A DNA stretch of 64,000 nucleotides from Mycobacterium lepromatosis (GCF_000975265.2 NZ_CP083405.1:930001-994000); one strand, 5' to 3'; shown: positions 42,085 through 55,274, numbered from the stretch's first letter. The notes: generated from the sequence alone by a model not told the origin. Translations and numbers: made by a program.

Positions 42085-43578
42085 TCAAATAGCGGACGGC
42101 AATGGCCCGCGGGCGGTCTCGTAGGCAGCACCCACCCGGTAGAGCCGGTCGTCGGCCAAAGCGGGCGCCATGATCTGCAGGCCCACCGGCAGCTCGTCAT
42201 CCGGGGACAACCCGGACGGCACGGACATGCCGCAATGGCCGGCCAGATTGAGTGGCAGAGTGCACAGATCGAACAGGTACATCGCTAGCGGATCGTCGAC
42301 CTTCTCGCCAAGGCTAAACGCGGTAGTCGGTGTCACCGGTGACACCAGCACGTCGACGGATCGGTAAGCCTCATCTAGATCACGTGCAATCAACGTGCGC
42401 ACCTTCTGCGCCTGGTTGTAGTAGGCGTCGTAATAGCCGGCCGATAATGCGTAGGCACCTATCATGATGCGCCGCTTGACCTCCGACCCGAACCCGGCAG
42501 CCCTGGTTAGCGCAATCACCTCTTCGGCGCTGCGGCTGCCGTCGTCACCGACTCGCAGCCCGTAGCGCATCGCATCGAAACGCGCCAGGTTGCTCGACAC
42601 CTCCGATGGCAAGATCAGATAGTAGGCGGCCAGAGCGTAGTCAAAGTGCGGGCAGTCGACTTCGCTGACCTGTGCACCCAGTGCGATCAACTGCTCGACA
42701 GCGGCCTGAAATGACGCCAGCACCCCCGACTGATAACCCTCGCCACGCAACTGCCGGACCACCCCCACCCGCACACCACGCAGGTCGCCCGTCGCGCCGG
42801 CCTTGGCAGCACCTATGATATCGGGCACCGCTGCTTTCACGGAGGTGGAATCACGGGCATCGTGGCCGGCGATCACCGCATGCAGCAGTGCTGTGTCTAA
42901 GACGGTGCGCGCGCACGGGCCGCCCTGATCCAGCGACGACGCACAGGCCACCAACCCATACCGGGAAACTGTGCCGTAGGTAGGTTTGACACCGACTGTC
43001 GCGGTCAGCGCGGCCGGCTGCCGGATGGAGCCTCCGGTGTCGGATCCGATGGCCAACGGCGCCTGGAACGCTGCTAGCGCCGCCGCGCTGCCGCCACCGG
43101 AGCCGCCGGGCACCCGGTCGACATTCCACGGGTTTCGGGTCGGGCCGTAGGCGGAATTCTCGGTTGAGCTGCCCATCGCGAACTCATCCATGTTGGTCTT
43201 ACCCAGGATCGGGATGCTGGCCGCGCGCAACCGCGCGGTAACGGTGGCGTCATAAGGGGAATGCCAGCCCTGCAGGATCTTGGATCCGCAGGTGGTCGGC
43301 ATGTCGACCGTGGTGAACACGTCTTTGAGCGCCAGCGGAACCCCGGCCAACATTGACGACAACTGTTGGCCAGCGGCCACCGCCTTGTCGACGGCGGCCG
43401 CCGTCGACAGTGCCTTCTCGGCCGCCACGTGAAGGAAGGCTCGGTAAATGTCGTCCGTCGCCTCGATTTGATCCAGGCAGGCCTGGGTGATCTCGACCGA
43501 CGACAACTCCTTGGCAACGATCTTGGCAGCCAGCGTGGACGCATCCAACCGAATGATCTCGTGCAGTGAGCCGGTCAT
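42085..43578 (-). CDS. gatA: aspartyl/glutamyl-tRNA amidotransferase subunit A
   Basis: 497-residue amidase-signature subunit that releases ammonia from glutamine for GatB. The catalytic Ser-cisSer-Lys triad is visible: Lys in VPLALKDVF, cis-Ser in [14 protein letters not shown] and the nucleophile in [12 protein letters not shown]. The frame is open further upstream, but ATG 43578 overlaps the gatC stop by four bases (ATGA), giving coupled translation and the family length. Precedes pfkA. Confidence 0.96.
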   Translation of the reverse strand: MTGSLHEIIRLDASTLAAKIVAKELSSVEITQACLDQIEATDDIYRAFLHVAAEKALSTAAAVDKAVAAGQQLSSMLAGVPLALKDVFTTVDMPTTCGSKILQGWHSPYDATVTARLRAASIPILGKTNMDEFAMGSSTENSAYGPTRNPWNVDRVPGGSGGGSAAALAAFQAPLAIGSDTGGSIRQPAALTATVGVKPTYGTVSRYGLVACASSLDQGGPCARTVLDTALLHAVIAGHDARDSTSVKAAVPDIIGAAKAGATGDLRGVRVGVVRQLRGEGYQSGVLASFQAAVEQLIALGAQVSEVDCPHFDYALAAYYLILPSEVSSNLARFDAMRYGLRVGDDGSRSAEEVIALTRAAGFGSEVKRRIMIGAYALSAGYYDAYYNQAQKVRTLIARDLDEAYRSVDVLVSPVTPTTAFSLGEKVDDPLAMYLFDLCTLPLNLAGHCGMSVPSGLSPDDELPVGLQIMAPALADDRLYRVGAAYETARGPLPSAI

Positions 43579-43874
43579 TCGCTGTCCCCCAGGATCTGGG
43601 GGACAGCGAAGCGGCCGTAGATGACTTCGGGTGCTTCGGCCAGCGCCTGCTGCTGGCTCAGGCACGGAACAGTCTCGTCCGGGCGCGTGATGTTGACGTC
43701 TTTGAGCGGGTTGTCAGTGGGTTCGACGCCGGTAACGTCAACGGCCTGAATCTGGCTCACGTGGGCCAGAATGGCGTCGAGTTGACCAGAGAAGCTGGCC
43801 AACTCGGTATCGGTCAACACCAGCCGGGCTAGCCGGGCCAGGTGCAAAACCTCATCGCGGGAGATCGGGGACAC
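43575..43874 (-). CDS. gatC: aspartyl/glutamyl-tRNA amidotransferase subunit C
   Basis: 99-residue subunit that clamps GatA and GatB together. Text [39 protein letters not shown] and [24 protein letters not shown] is typical, ending in [11 protein letters not shown] use GTG 43874, which gives the family length and N-terminus; the open frame to 43976 would add 34 unrelated residues. It heads gatC-gatA and is divergent from the ACT-domain gene. Confidence 0.94.
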   Translation of the reverse strand: MSPISRDEVLHLARLARLVLTDTELASFSGQLDAILAHVSQIQAVDVTGVEPTDNPLKDVNITRPDETVPCLSQQQALAEAPEVIYGRFAVPQILGDSE

Positions 43875-44026
43875 ACGCGAAAGCCTACCTAGCCGCGAAC
43901 GTGAAGCTGGCCGCACAGTCATCACCCAACAGGAAACTAAACGCGCGCTCGTCGGCAGAGACGGCCCACCGGTCAAACCCCCGGGTGGAAATGCCGCTTA
44001 TCCAACGCTGTGCAACAGTGTTGGCC

Positions 44027-44683
44027 GTGCCTTCCTATCTGCTGCGCATCGAGCTAGCGGACCGCCCAGGCAGCCTGGGCTCACTAGCTGTGGCGCTCGG
44101 TTTAGTGGGCGCCGACATCCTGTCGCTAGATGTGGTTGAGCGCAGCGGTGGCTACGCGATCGACGACCTTGTCATCGAGGTTCCACCCGGGGCAATGCCC
44201 GACAAGTTGATCACTGCCTCCGAATCACTTCCCGGTGTCCGAGTGGACAGTGTTCGTCCGCATAGCGGTCTGCTGGAAGCCCACCGCGAGCTGGAGTTGC
44301 TCGATCAGGTCGCCGCGGCCAACGACAACGCATCCAAATTGCAAGTGTTGGCCGACGAGGCGCCCAAGGTGCTGCGGGTGAGCTGGTGCACTGTGTTGAG
44401 CAGTTCGCAGGGAAAGCTACTCCGCCTCGCCTCTAGTGTTGGCACACCAGAGACTCGGGCGAATTCGGCACCGTGGCTGCCGATCGAACATGCCGCGCCA
44501 CTCGACGGTACCGCCGAGTGGGTGCCACAGGCGTTGCGCGATATGAACACCACCATGGTCGCCGCACCGTTGGACGACCCACACACCGCAGTAGTGCTGG
44601 GCCGCCCGGGCCCGGAGTTTCGGCCGTCAGAGGTGGCTCGACTAGGGTATCTGGCCGGAATCGTGGCCACCATGCTGCGCTGA
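44027..44683 (+). CDS. ACT-domain protein (Rv3013-like)
   Basis: 218-residue cytosolic protein. An N-terminal ACT domain (YLLRIELADRPGSLGSLAVALGLVGADILSLDVVER) suggests binding of an amino acid or similar small ligand; the rest contains LEAHRELELLDQVAAAN, a strand-rich part with NSAPWLPIE, and a conserved C-terminal FRPSEVARLGYLAGIVATMLR, with no catalytic motif that I recognise. GTG 44027 gives the M. tuberculosis N-terminus, and the upstream ATG options at 43901 or 43991 lack family support. It ends two bases before the convergent ligA stop. Confidence 0.85.
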   Translation: MPSYLLRIELADRPGSLGSLAVALGLVGADILSLDVVERSGGYAIDDLVIEVPPGAMPDKLITASESLPGVRVDSVRPHSGLLEAHRELELLDQVAAANDNASKLQVLADEAPKVLRVSWCTVLSSSQGKLLRLASSVGTPETRANSAPWLPIEHAAPLDGTAEWVPQALRDMNTTMVAAPLDDPHTAVVLGRPGPEFRPSEVARLGYLAGIVATMLR

Positions 44684-44685
44684 CG

Positions 44686-46779
<2,094 letters not shown>

Positions 46780-46828
46780 CTAACCGAGCAATCCGACACA
46801 CGACTGGGCCGCTGGTGCGCCGGCGCGA

Positions 46829-47842
46829 CTATATGGTTTCTGGGTCTTGGGCAAACGCTTCGGCGGCCTTACACGTCAGCTCGATCGCGGTGGATGCCCA
46901 GTGCGGCGTCGCACCCGCCAGACCACATGCCGGACTGACGCCGATGCGATCGCGCAGCGCTGAGCGGCCAAAGCCGAGCCGATCGGTCACACCGACAACT
47001 GCGGCGGCCACCTGCTCGACCGACGGCAGCCGTTTCGGGGCGGTTACGGGCACGACGCCCAACACGACCGTGCGGCCCGAGTCGACGAATGCTGCGATGC
47101 CATCCAAATCCGCTGCCCGTAGCACGTTGACATCTACCGACACCGCTCTAATAGCGCTGCGCTGCAAGAAGTGCCATGGCAACTCCGAAGCACAGCTGTG
47201 CAGCAGTACGTCGGAACCCACGGTCGCGACGCAACTGTCGAACAGCGTTGCCGCCAACGCTTCGTCGAGTGGGGCGACCGGGGAAAACGCAGTCACCCCA
47301 GTCAGCAGTCCCCCCAATGCCGCCGGCAGCGACACCTCGTCGAACTGCACCACCACCGGTGTGTCGAGTCGCCGTGCCAGAGCCGCACGGTGAGCGGCAA
47401 CACCCTCGGCTAACGATTCCGCCAAGTCACGCACGGCGCCGTAATCAGTGATCGCCCGGTGGCCGTTGGCCAGTTCTAGCCCGGCTGCGAGTGTAATCGG
47501 CCCGGGAGCCTGTACCTTGACGACACGCCCTCGGCTACGCAGACCGGCTGTCTCCCATGCCGCTTCGAAAGCGTCCATATCCTCGTCTAGCAGGCTAAAG
47601 GCCCTTCGTGTCACTGCACCGGGCCGTGCGGCGATTCGGTAACCGCGCGGCACAGTGTCGATGGCCACGTCGATAAGTAGCGCGCCTGCCCGTCCGAGCA
47701 TGTCGGCACCCACTCCTCTGGCGGGCAACTCGACGATATGGGCCAGCGCGCCCGCCAACTCGCCGACGACAACTTCTGCAGCGGGGCACGGGGATAAGCC
47801 AGGCCACGATCCAACACCGCTAGCCGTTGCGAAAACACTCAT
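46829..47842 (-). CDS. MetE/UROD-like barrel protein (Rv3015c-like)
   Basis: 337-residue protein with the fold of cobalamin-independent methionine synthase C-terminal and uroporphyrinogen decarboxylase barrels. VKVQAPGPITLAAGLEL, VVVQFDEVSLPAALGG and VLLHSCASELPW (His and Cys as likely metal ligands) are visible, with VVLGVVPVTAPKRLPSVEQV and RIGVSPACGLAGATP near the end. It starts MSVFATASGVGSWPG at ATG 47842. It lacks the N-terminal half of MetE, so a methyltransferase role is inferred only. Upstream of ligA on the same strand. Confidence 0.85.
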   Translation of the reverse strand: MSVFATASGVGSWPGLSPCPAAEVVVGELAGALAHIVELPARGVGADMLGRAGALLIDVAIDTVPRGYRIAARPGAVTRRAFSLLDEDMDAFEAAWETAGLRSRGRVVKVQAPGPITLAAGLELANGHRAITDYGAVRDLAESLAEGVAAHRAALARRLDTPVVVQFDEVSLPAALGGLLTGVTAFSPVAPLDEALAATLFDSCVATVGSDVLLHSCASELPWHFLQRSAIRAVSVDVNVLRAADLDGIAAFVDSGRTVVLGVVPVTAPKRLPSVEQVAAAVVGVTDRLGFGRSALRDRIGVSPACGLAGATPHWASTAIELTCKAAEAFAQDPETI

Positions 47843-48604
47843 CCGGCAACCGTATTCGACATCGCACCGACCGTCGCTCGCCAGGGTATCTGTTCTGTTG
47901 CGCGAGCCGCCCTACAACTAGCAAAATTTTACGCAGCAGCTGTTGTATGCGACACAGTCCTCCCCTATGGACGACATCACCGTAGACGTGATCCCCAGCC
48001 ACAGCTACGCGGTCGGCGACAATCTAGCGACCACCCCTGCAATGGTGCCCCTGTCCAGACCGCGCTACGAACCCGATGTCGAAGAGTGCCAGCACACAGC
48101 TGTCCATTACCCGCCCAAAGTGGGTCCCCCTCCGAAGGTAGCGGGGAAACAGATCGACTACCCCCTCTTTGTCAGACTCAGCCTAGCCGCGCGCGCAGCT
48201 ACGCAAAGCCCCACAAGCCAAAACCCTGGTCAAAAGCCACCACTGACGACGAGATACTCATAAAAGCCGGCCGCCACAGCCAAGACCAACCTCCTGTCCG
48301 ATGATACCGCAGAGCACGCTAGATATAAGACGACACTGTACATGTACTGGATATTCGCCAGCTTCACAAGGCTCCCTGTACCTCGACTGGTCCGCGAGGC
48401 AGCCGCCCCCTGATACCGATTGACAACGCAGTCGAGGATCAAATCACGGAGCTGGCCAGCACAAATTACGAATGGGACGGCAACTATCAGTAACGGAGAA
48501 GTCAAGATTATCACGACGAGCGCGATTACGATCGTGGAGCCGACAGCTGCATATATCGATTAGAAAAATCGCGTGATAATGCCACTCAGTCAATATTACA
48601 AATT
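47843..48604. other. 762-bp non-coding or decayed region
   Basis: M. tuberculosis has lpqA, esxQ and PE/PPE/esx genes here (Rv3016 to Rv3023c). A plus-strand frame from 47967 (MDDITVDVIPSHSYAVGD) is open for about 100 codons but I do not recognise it, and no frame shows an esx-type WXG motif. No RNA gene or clear repeat is visible. Confidence 0.4.
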
Positions 48605-48975
48605 ATGATTGGGAGGTCCCCAGTGTGCGACATTGGTCACTAAGGGCGCTGGGTCCGCCACCACGGGAGTCCAGCAGTGGCTGGCGCAGCCGGTGGTCCC
48701 AACGCTATACCCGAGACCGCTTCATAGGCGCTCATGGTGGTGGCCACGCGAACATGCACGTTACCCGAAACGCTCAACCGAACTGCAGTCCGCACCGACA
48801 CCGGGTCAGCCGCCGCAGGCGATCCATTCCCATGTCGCCTCCCCCAAAAAATCCCACCATCCATCGACTTCGTGTCCGTCAAAGGTCAAACAGTACAGCA
48901 CCAGTCTCTGACCGCGGCGATTCACATAACCGCACGCAAAACTCGTAACAGACCATGCAGCCACCGCATTGGCGG
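48605..48975 (-). pseudogene. PPE-family protein remnant
   Basis: On the minus strand the stretch around 48880-48720 follows the PPE signature NFFG-x-N-x-IPIA-x-NEADY-x-RMW-x-QAATTM-x-x-YQAVSG. It reads H-x-V then DFLG or FFG in the next frame, a frame change, then GNVHVRVATTMSAYEAVSGIALGPPAAP. The N-terminal PPE motif is missing and the remnant ends near 48610. Position and strand fit PPE46-like genes that lie between Rv3015c and trmU in M. tuberculosis. Confidence 0.55.
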
Positions 48976-49004
48976 GTTTCACCCCAAAATCGCTTTGCCA
49001 GCTA

Positions 49005-50081
49005 TCACGCCGACATGCTGGCAATAGTGGCGCTGCCGAGCACCTCGTCCCCGTCCGGATCCGAGCGGTACAGCACCAACATCTGGCCGCGCGCCACACC
49101 GCGCAGCGGTTCGCACAACCTCACAAAAAGCTCGTTACCAATCAACTCAACGACCGCACCGGCAGTTTCACCGTGCGCACGAATCTGAACCACGCACTCA
49201 ACAGGACCCAACGGCGCGGCTCCCCCAGTGAAGACCGGCGCCCGTCCGATCAGCGCATGCACATCGAGGTCGGCCGCGTCACCCACATACACGGTCGCGG
49301 TGTCAGCGTCAATCGCCGTCACATAGCGCGGACGGCCATCCGGTCCTGGCCCGACGATGCCCAAACCCTTGCGTTGGCCTACGGTGAAACCGTGCACTCC
49401 GTCATGCTCAGCAAGCACCGTGCCATCCGCGTCAACCACACTGCCGCGACGCATCCCAATGCATTCACCCAGAAAAGCACGGGTGCTCCCGGACGGGATG
49501 AAGCAGATGCCGTGACTGTCAGGCTTATCAGCGACTAGTAAGCCGCGGCGGGCGGCCTCCGCACGAACCTGCAGCTTGAGAGTGTCACCGATAGGAAACA
49601 CGGCGTGGCGCAACTGTTGAGCGGTCAATACCGCCAGCACATAGGATTGATCCTTACCCCGGTCGACAGCACGACGTAGCCGCCCACCGGACAGCCGCGC
49701 GTAGTGGCCAGTGACCACCGTATCGAAGCCCAACATTAAGGCTCTGACAGAAAGCGCCGAGAACTTGATCCGCTGATTGCACTGCACACAGGGGTTAGGG
49801 GTTTCCCCGCGAGCATACGCGGACACAAAATTATCGATAACATCTTCTTGGAACTTCTCGGCGAAATCCCAAACATAAAAAGGGATCCCAAGCACATCGG
49901 CGACACGGCGCGCATCTGACACGTCTTCTTTCGAACAGCAGCCCCGTGACCCGGTACGCAGCGTACCGGGAACGGTAGACAGCGCCAGGTGCACACCCAC
50001 CACATCGTGTCCGGCGTCGACCATCCGGGCAGCAGCGACCGACGAGTCGACACCACCGCTCATCGCAGCGAGAACTTTCAC
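49005..50081 (-). CDS. mnmA: tRNA-specific 2-thiouridylase
   Basis: 358-residue enzyme that puts sulfur on U34 of tRNA-Glu, -Gln and -Lys. The PP-loop is [14 protein letters not shown], the catalytic cysteines are in [14 protein letters not shown] and DSHGICF, and [23 protein letters not shown] and a C-terminal RNA-binding beta domain follow. Unlike many MnmA proteins there is an extra CC pair ([14 protein letters not shown]) typical of actinobacteria. Start ATG 50081 overlaps the iscS stop by four bases, so sulfur donor and user are translationally coupled. Also called trmU. Confidence 0.97.
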   Translation of the reverse strand: MKVLAAMSGGVDSSVAAARMVDAGHDVVGVHLALSTVPGTLRTGSRGCCSKEDVSDARRVADVLGIPFYVWDFAEKFQEDVIDNFVSAYARGETPNPCVQCNQRIKFSALSVRALMLGFDTVVTGHYARLSGGRLRRAVDRGKDQSYVLAVLTAQQLRHAVFPIGDTLKLQVRAEAARRGLLVADKPDSHGICFIPSGSTRAFLGECIGMRRGSVVDADGTVLAEHDGVHGFTVGQRKGLGIVGPGPDGRPRYVTAIDADTATVYVGDAADLDVHALIGRAPVFTGGAAPLGPVECVVQIRAHGETAGAVVELIGNELFVRLCEPLRGVARGQMLVLYRSDPDGDEVLGSATIASMSA

Positions 50082-51268
50082 ACCCCAACACCCCCGGCCC
50101 CTGCCGCGGCCAGCGATGCTCGACGGGCGCGATCCACCACCCCCGGCAGCACTCGCAGCACCTCATCAACGTCGCCCTCAACATTTGTGTGCCCCAACGA
50201 AAGACGAAGCGATCCGCGTGCACTAGCCGGGTCGGCGCCCATCGCGATCAATACGTGCGAAGGCTGCGGAACACCGGCGGTGCAAGCCGATCCAGTCGAG
50301 CATTCGATTCCTTTGGCGTCCAACAGCATCAATAGCACATCACCTTCGCAACCACGGAAGATGAAGTGCGCGTTTCCTGGAAGGCGCATCCGATCGCAGG
50401 CACCGTTGAGCGCAACGTCATCAATTGTGGCCAGCACACCTTCAATCAGGCGGTCACGCAACACCTGCAACCGGATACTGTTGATCTCCAATCCGTCCAC
50501 CGCGGTCTGTGCCGCCGCTGCCATTCCAACAACACTGGCGACATCGATTGTACCGGAACGAATATCGCGCTCCTGTCCACCGCCATGCAACAACGGCACA
50601 CAGCTGACGTCACGGCGTAGCAGCAACACACCCGCACCAGGCGGGCCACCAAATTTATGCGCAGCGACACTTATCGCCGCTAGCCCACTAGCACCGAACT
50701 CAAGCGGCAGCTGTCCCACCGCTTGGATCGCATCGCTGTGCATCGGCACACCGAACTCAGCAGCGACGGCGGCCAGTTCAGCAATCGGCATGACCGTGCC
50801 GACTTCGTTATTGGCCCACATCACCGACACGAGCGCGACGTCGTTGTGTCGCTGTAACGCCTCCCGAAGCTCGAACGCCGATACCGAGCCGTCGGCAGCG
50901 GTGGGCAACCACGTAATCTCCGCACCTTCGTGTTCGACCAGCCAGTTCACCGAGTCCAACACGGCGTGGTGTTCCACCTCGGTGGTGACGATGCGTCGGT
51001 GGCGCGGCTGTGCATCGCGACGCGCCCAATAGATGCCTTTGACGGCCAAGTTGTCGCTCTCGGTGCCGCCCGCGGTGAAAATCACCTCGGACGGGCGCGC
51101 AGCAAGTTTGTCGGCGATCAGCTCGCGAGATTCCTCGATCCTCCGCCGCGCCGCTCGCCCACTGGTATGCAGCGAGGACGCGTTGCCGACAGTGCCGAGC
51201 ACGGTCGTCATCGCCTCGACGGCGGCGGGGTGCATCGGGGTAGTAGCAGCGTGATCCAAGTAGACCAT
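50078..51268 (-). CDS. iscS: cysteine desulfurase (NifS/IscS type)
   Basis: 396-residue pyridoxal phosphate enzyme that takes sulfur from cysteine for tRNA thiolation and Fe-S clusters. The PLP lysine is in [16 protein letters not shown], the catalytic cysteine in [10 protein letters not shown], and [31 protein letters not shown] and [11 protein letters not shown] are conserved. The cysteine sits in a short loop, as in group II proteins, with no IscS-like long loop. It is followed by mnmA with a four-base overlap and corresponds to Rv3025c. Confidence 0.96.
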   Translation of the reverse strand: MVYLDHAATTPMHPAAVEAMTTVLGTVGNASSLHTSGRAARRRIEESRELIADKLAARPSEVIFTAGGTESDNLAVKGIYWARRDAQPRHRRIVTTEVEHHAVLDSVNWLVEHEGAEITWLPTAADGSVSAFELREALQRHNDVALVSVMWANNEVGTVMPIAELAAVAAEFGVPMHSDAIQAVGQLPLEFGASGLAAISVAAHKFGGPPGAGVLLLRRDVSCVPLLHGGGQERDIRSGTIDVASVVGMAAAAQTAVDGLEINSIRLQVLRDRLIEGVLATIDDVALNGACDRMRLPGNAHFIFRGCEGDVLLMLLDAKGIECSTGSACTAGVPQPSHVLIAMGADPASARGSLRLSLGHTNVEGDVDEVLRVLPGVVDRARRASLAAAGAGGVGV

Positions 51269-51299
51269 GACGTGCCCTAGGATACCGGCGGATCAGAGC

Positions 51300-52130
51300 C
51301 TGCCGGACAAGAGAGCCTGTTGTTCACTTCCAGCCCCGACATGTCGAGGGTCCGCACCAATATACTGCCTACCCCCAGTAGCACCGCGAACTGACAGCGA
51401 CGGGCCAGGGCCCGCCAATACGATACCCGGCAGCTGCAGAAATTCGACACGCATCTAGGCCAGCGTGCGACGCACGGTGGGCAGTCGGCGGATTGACCGC
51501 AAAAATGTATCGTCACCGACAAAGACCAGCATAGGTCGATACGCTCTCGTCGATGTCGATATGGTGATACATCAGTCAAATTGGCTGCACTGGACGACCG
51601 GTATCGATCACGGCGGCAACATTGCTGGACAGAAGAACCCACGCCATCGGTGCTATGACGTGGCGAGGCCGCACCAGGTAGTTGCCTTCAAGAAACACCA
51701 CCATGGTTTGACCGGTGCGTAGCCGACGGACGACGGTACCGGACGACCTTAGGCAGCCGCCGCAACCTGAACCACTCGATCGGGATGATATTCAGAATGC
51801 GCGCTACGATCGCAATGGCTGGCCCGCTGGCCATATCGGCACGGGCGACGAAAGACCCCGGACATAGAGCCGATAGCGAAGACATCCAGCTAAAAATGTG
51901 GCTGCTGATTACGAGGACTCCGCCCAGGTTGCAAATCGGGTTGCCCAACATAGTGATTCGGACGCCGAAGCAGCGCAGCACCAACCGGCAATATGCGCGT
52001 TGCGCGTGCGTCCAACCCAGCAGCGTTTTATCCCTGCGCACACGGTTGATATCGCACGATGTCCGCAGCCGCCAAGCATGCCCACTGACCACGGGAGTGT
52101 TCTGTAAACTGATTTTACTGGGTCGCTCCG
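51300..52130 (-). pseudogene. PlsC-like 1-acylglycerol-phosphate acyltransferase remnant (Rv3026c)
   Basis: The readable core (52050-51730) is RAYCRLVLRCFGVRITMLGNPICNLGGVLVISSHIFSW, then LCPGSFVARADMASGPAIAIVARILNIIPIE and LRRLPKVV. The acyltransferase HX4D motif is degraded to HIFSWMSS and the later part is in other frames (VVFLEGNYLVRPRH near 51690; DDTFLRSIRRLPTVRRTL near 51530; LQLPGIVLAGPGPS). Frameshifts and stops occur throughout. The intact enzyme would transfer an acyl chain to a lyso-lipid. It lies directly after the second acyltransferase remnant. Confidence 0.75.
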
Positions 52131-52840
52131 CTGATCTTCGCGCCAGCCATCTCTGCGGCCGCCGAAACCGACCAGTCGCTAAAGTATAGTGGTTTTCGGC
52201 GTACCACTTTGTCCAGCAGTACGCAGAAATCCCCCGAACCAAAGTCCGAGTTGTACGCCGGCTCCCCGCAGACCCGTGCTCCCAGGCACAGGTAGCCATG
52301 CATCAGCTGGCGGAACTCTGGCCGTTGCGGCAGCGGAATATCGTCGACGCCCATGCCCTCCACGTGCACTGGGCGCTACGAGGTACACTCGATGCTGCGG
52401 CGAGACCGCATGACGCCGCAACAAAAAGTAACGAACGCCACATATCAGTCTAGGTGAAGCATAATCGCCCGAACCATCCCCATAACCTGCGATCGGGACC
52501 GACGCACAAACGGAACTGTGATTGTATGCCATATCGATCCAGATAAGCCAGAATGCCCGGCTCACATCAGCATCACCACGCTACCGTTGCGGTGACCTTA
52601 CGCATACCACGGCGCAGCCCATCTCGACCAACGACGACCGCAACTAATCGAATGAACGAATATCGAATTCCGTCAAGGCATAAAGGCCTCTTGCCACAAT
52701 GGTACCCTGCGGGGATAGCATTCGATAACAACCCCACCAGATCGCCGGTGTGGTCGTCGCACATCACCAGGTGGGCACAAAACTGGTCGAACAGTTCGAC
52801 ATCCAGGTGCACCCCACCTTAGCTCAGAGTTCGCCCGCCG
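52125..52840 (-). pseudogene. GNAT acyltransferase remnant resembling ornithine-lipid OlsB (Rv3027c)
   Basis: Pieces in order: HLDVELFDQFCAHLVMCDDHTGDLVG (52810-52730), KRPLCLDGIRYSFIRLVAVVVGRDGLRRG (52700-52610), GILAYLDRYGI (52560-52530), MWRSLLFVAASC (52440-52400), HVEGMGVDDIPLPQRPEFRQLMHGYLCLGARVCGEPAYNSDFGSGDFCVLLDKV (52370-52210). The last piece strongly resembles the OlsB-type signature GYLRLGAKVCGEP..D.DF...DF. Several frame changes separate the pieces. It precedes the PlsC-like remnant, so the pair looks like an OlsB-OlsA lipid acylation cassette. Confidence 0.72.
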
Positions 52841-53115
52841 GCACAGCAAAGCCGGGCGTATTATTGATCACATCGTAGCGGAGCCGCTATACGCAGCTTC
52901 AACGAGAGTGGGTTCGGGGGTGGACAGCAACAGAGAATAACGCGACCTGACAGACGAACTTGTCGCCGTGCTATGGGGCTTCTCGCTGGGTATCTGCCAG
53001 GGCAAAAGCAATACTCATACCAACAAGATGACTATAATCATAAGCTAATCGACATCAGTCCTGTGACGTAACAGTGCACGTTGTATAACAAAATGTCGTG
53101 AAAAAATGTCACTTT

Positions 53116-53150
53116 GTACCGCACGAATAGGCGACTTTCGAATGCGGTAC
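53116..53150 (-). terminator. hairpin with T-run downstream of etfA
   Basis: Reading the minus strand, GTACCGCA (53150-53143) pairs with TGCGGTAC (53123-53116), with possible extra pairs inside the loop, and is followed by AAAGTGACATTTTTTC. It lies 92 bases beyond the etfA stop and is a candidate operon terminator. The rest of 52841-53241 holds nothing recognisable. Confidence 0.5.
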
Positions 53151-53241
53151 CACATGCGGTATTGCATTTACCGATTGTGCCATGGTTCCCGATGGCACGC
53201 ATGTGGAGGATGCGCACCACCACAGGCTCGCGCGAAAAAAC

Positions 53242-54198
53242 CTAGTTCTTACGAGCCTTGATCCCGTCGGTCAGCTGTGGCGCTACCTTAAGCAAGTCAC
53301 CAACGACACCGAAGTCCGCGATCTCGAAGATCGGCGCTTCCCCGTCCTTGTTGACCGCAACGATAGTCTTCGAGGTCTGCATGCCCGCCCGGTGCTGGAT
53401 CGCCCCGGAGATACCCAGCGCTATGTAGAGCTGGGGCGACACGGTCTTGCCGGTCTGGCCTACCTGGAACTGACCCGGATAGTAGCCGGAATCCACCGCG
53501 GCACGCGATGCTCCAACCGCAGCGCCCAGCGAGTCGGCCAGCGCCTCGACCACACTGAAGTTCTCCGCACTGCCAACACCGCGGCCGCCAGACACCACGA
53601 CGGTGGCCTCGGTCAGCTCTGGGCGGTTGTCGACAACCGCGGGCTCACGGGCGGTGATCTTGGTGGCGTTCTCGGCAGGAGCGGGCACTTCCACGCTGAC
53701 CTGCTCCCCTGCCCCCTCGGCTGGCTGCGCCTCAACAGCCCCAGCCCGTACCGTGATCACTGGGGTGTCACCGTTGGCCTGTGCCTCTACAGTGAACACA
53801 CCACCGAAAACGCTATGGACACCCACCGCCCCTTCTCGAACGTCCACGACATCGACCAACAGACCGGATCCGATCCGAGCCGCCAGCCGGCCGCCGATCT
53901 CCTTGCCATCGGCGGTGGCGGCCAGCAACACAGCGGCTGGAGCCGATGATTCGGCCAACGCAGCCAGCACATCGACCACCGGCGTGATCAAGTATTTGTC
54001 GGCGGCGTCGGACTCGGCGACGTAAATTTTGGTAGCGCCAGCCGTCTTTAAGCCGTCAACTAGCGGCGCGGCCGTTCCCGGCGTGCCGACCACAACGGCA
54101 GCAGGCTCGCCTAAAGTTCGGGCGGCGGTGATCAATTCAGCGCTGACCTTTTTCAACTCACCTTCAGCGTGCTCGATAAGCACCAGTGCTTCAGCCAT
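53242..54198 (-). CDS. etfA: electron transfer flavoprotein alpha subunit
   Basis: 318-residue FAD-binding subunit that passes electrons from acyl-CoA dehydrogenases to a membrane oxidoreductase. The N-terminal half pairs with EtfB; the C-terminal FAD domain shows [41 protein letters not shown] and the ETF-alpha signature [47 protein letters not shown]. It follows etfB by 48 bases on the same strand. Known as fixB (Rv3028c). Confidence 0.96.
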   Translation of the reverse strand: MAEALVLIEHAEGELKKVSAELITAARTLGEPAAVVVGTPGTAAPLVDGLKTAGATKIYVAESDAADKYLITPVVDVLAALAESSAPAAVLLAATADGKEIGGRLAARIGSGLLVDVVDVREGAVGVHSVFGGVFTVEAQANGDTPVITVRAGAVEAQPAEGAGEQVSVEVPAPAENATKITAREPAVVDNRPELTEATVVVSGGRGVGSAENFSVVEALADSLGAAVGASRAAVDSGYYPGQFQVGQTGKTVSPQLYIALGISGAIQHRAGMQTSKTIVAVNKDGEAPIFEIADFGVVGDLLKVAPQLTDGIKARKN

Positions 54199-54246
54199 TG
54201 ATAATATCGCTCTTCTCGTCTCGGGGATTAGTTTGTAGCGCTCGTC

Positions 54247-55047
54247 TTAGATGATTTTCTGAGCAACCAGGTATTGCACGATCTGATTACCGCCATCGCC
54301 CTCATCAGTGACCTTCTCACCCGCAGTTTTGGCCAGCTTGGGCGTCGACACCAACACCGTCGACCCGGCGTTGGCCAGCCCGACCTCGTCGGCCTCGACA
54401 CCGATCTCGGCCAACGTCAACACTGTGATTTCTTTCTTCTTGGCGGCCATAATGCCTTTGAAGGAGGGGAAGCGTGGCTCGTTGATCTTCTCGTTCACAC
54501 TGACCACCGCGGGCAGTGCGGCCTCAAGGGTAAATACGCCTTCGTCCGTTTCGCGTTCGCCGGTGATTTTGCCGCCCTCAACCGAGATTTTGCGCAAGTG
54601 GGTGAGCTGCGGCAGGCCCAGATACTCGGCAATAATCGCCGGAACCACGCCGCCAACGCCATCGGTGGATTCGTTTCCGGCGATGACCAGTTGAGTGCCT
54701 TCGATAGTGCCCAACGCGCGTGCCAGCGCCCACCCAGTTTGGATCACATCCGAGCCGTGCATGCCGTCGTCCTTAATGTGGACGGCCTTATCAGCCCCCA
54801 TCGACAGAGCCTTGCGGATTGCCTCGGTGGCACGCTCTGGTCCCGCGGTCAACACAGTCACCGACCCCTCGATGCCGTCGACGGCCTCTTTCTCGCGGAT
54901 CTGCAACGCCTCTTCTACGGCGCGCTCGTTGATCTCGTCTAGCACCGCGTCAGCAGCCTCGCGGTCCAGGGTGAAATCGCCGTCAGTCAGCTTGCGCTCT
55001 GACCAGGTGTCTGGGACCTGCTTAATCAGGACCACGATATTCGTCAT
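54247..55047 (-). CDS. etfB: electron transfer flavoprotein beta subunit
   Basis: 266-residue AMP-binding subunit of the ETF heterodimer. Conserved text is NIVVLIKQVPDTWSERKL, DEINERAVEEALQIREKE, VTVLTAGPERATEAIRKALSMGADKAVHI and GNESTDGVGGVVPAIIAEYLGLPQLTHL, with the recognition-loop region KINEPRFPSFKGIMAAKKKE. ATG 55047 gives the M. tuberculosis FixA length; the open frame to 55122 adds 25 unrelated residues. It heads etfB-etfA and is divergent from the Rv3030-like gene. Confidence 0.96.
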   Translation of the reverse strand: MTNIVVLIKQVPDTWSERKLTDGDFTLDREAADAVLDEINERAVEEALQIREKEAVDGIEGSVTVLTAGPERATEAIRKALSMGADKAVHIKDDGMHGSDVIQTGWALARALGTIEGTQLVIAGNESTDGVGGVVPAIIAEYLGLPQLTHLRKISVEGGKITGERETDEGVFTLEAALPAVVSVNEKINEPRFPSFKGIMAAKKKEITVLTLAEIGVEADEVGLANAGSTVLVSTPKLAKTAGEKVTDEGDGGNQIVQYLVAQKII

Positions 55048-55274
55048 AGGTGTGGTTCGTCCTCCTCGAAGACGTCCCGCAGGCCTCGACTGCAGGACCT
55101 CGGTCACACGTTTCGCAACCATACAGCCCTGTTACTGTTCGGTAACTTCGTACGGTATTCCCTCACACCATAGCGGGTCGCATCTGCGCAATTGCCCGCT
55201 GCTCCTCACCACCGTTAGCGCAGACGGCTCTAGCGGTTCGCGAATCGAGCGGTTCGGGTTAGCCTGCCTTAACA

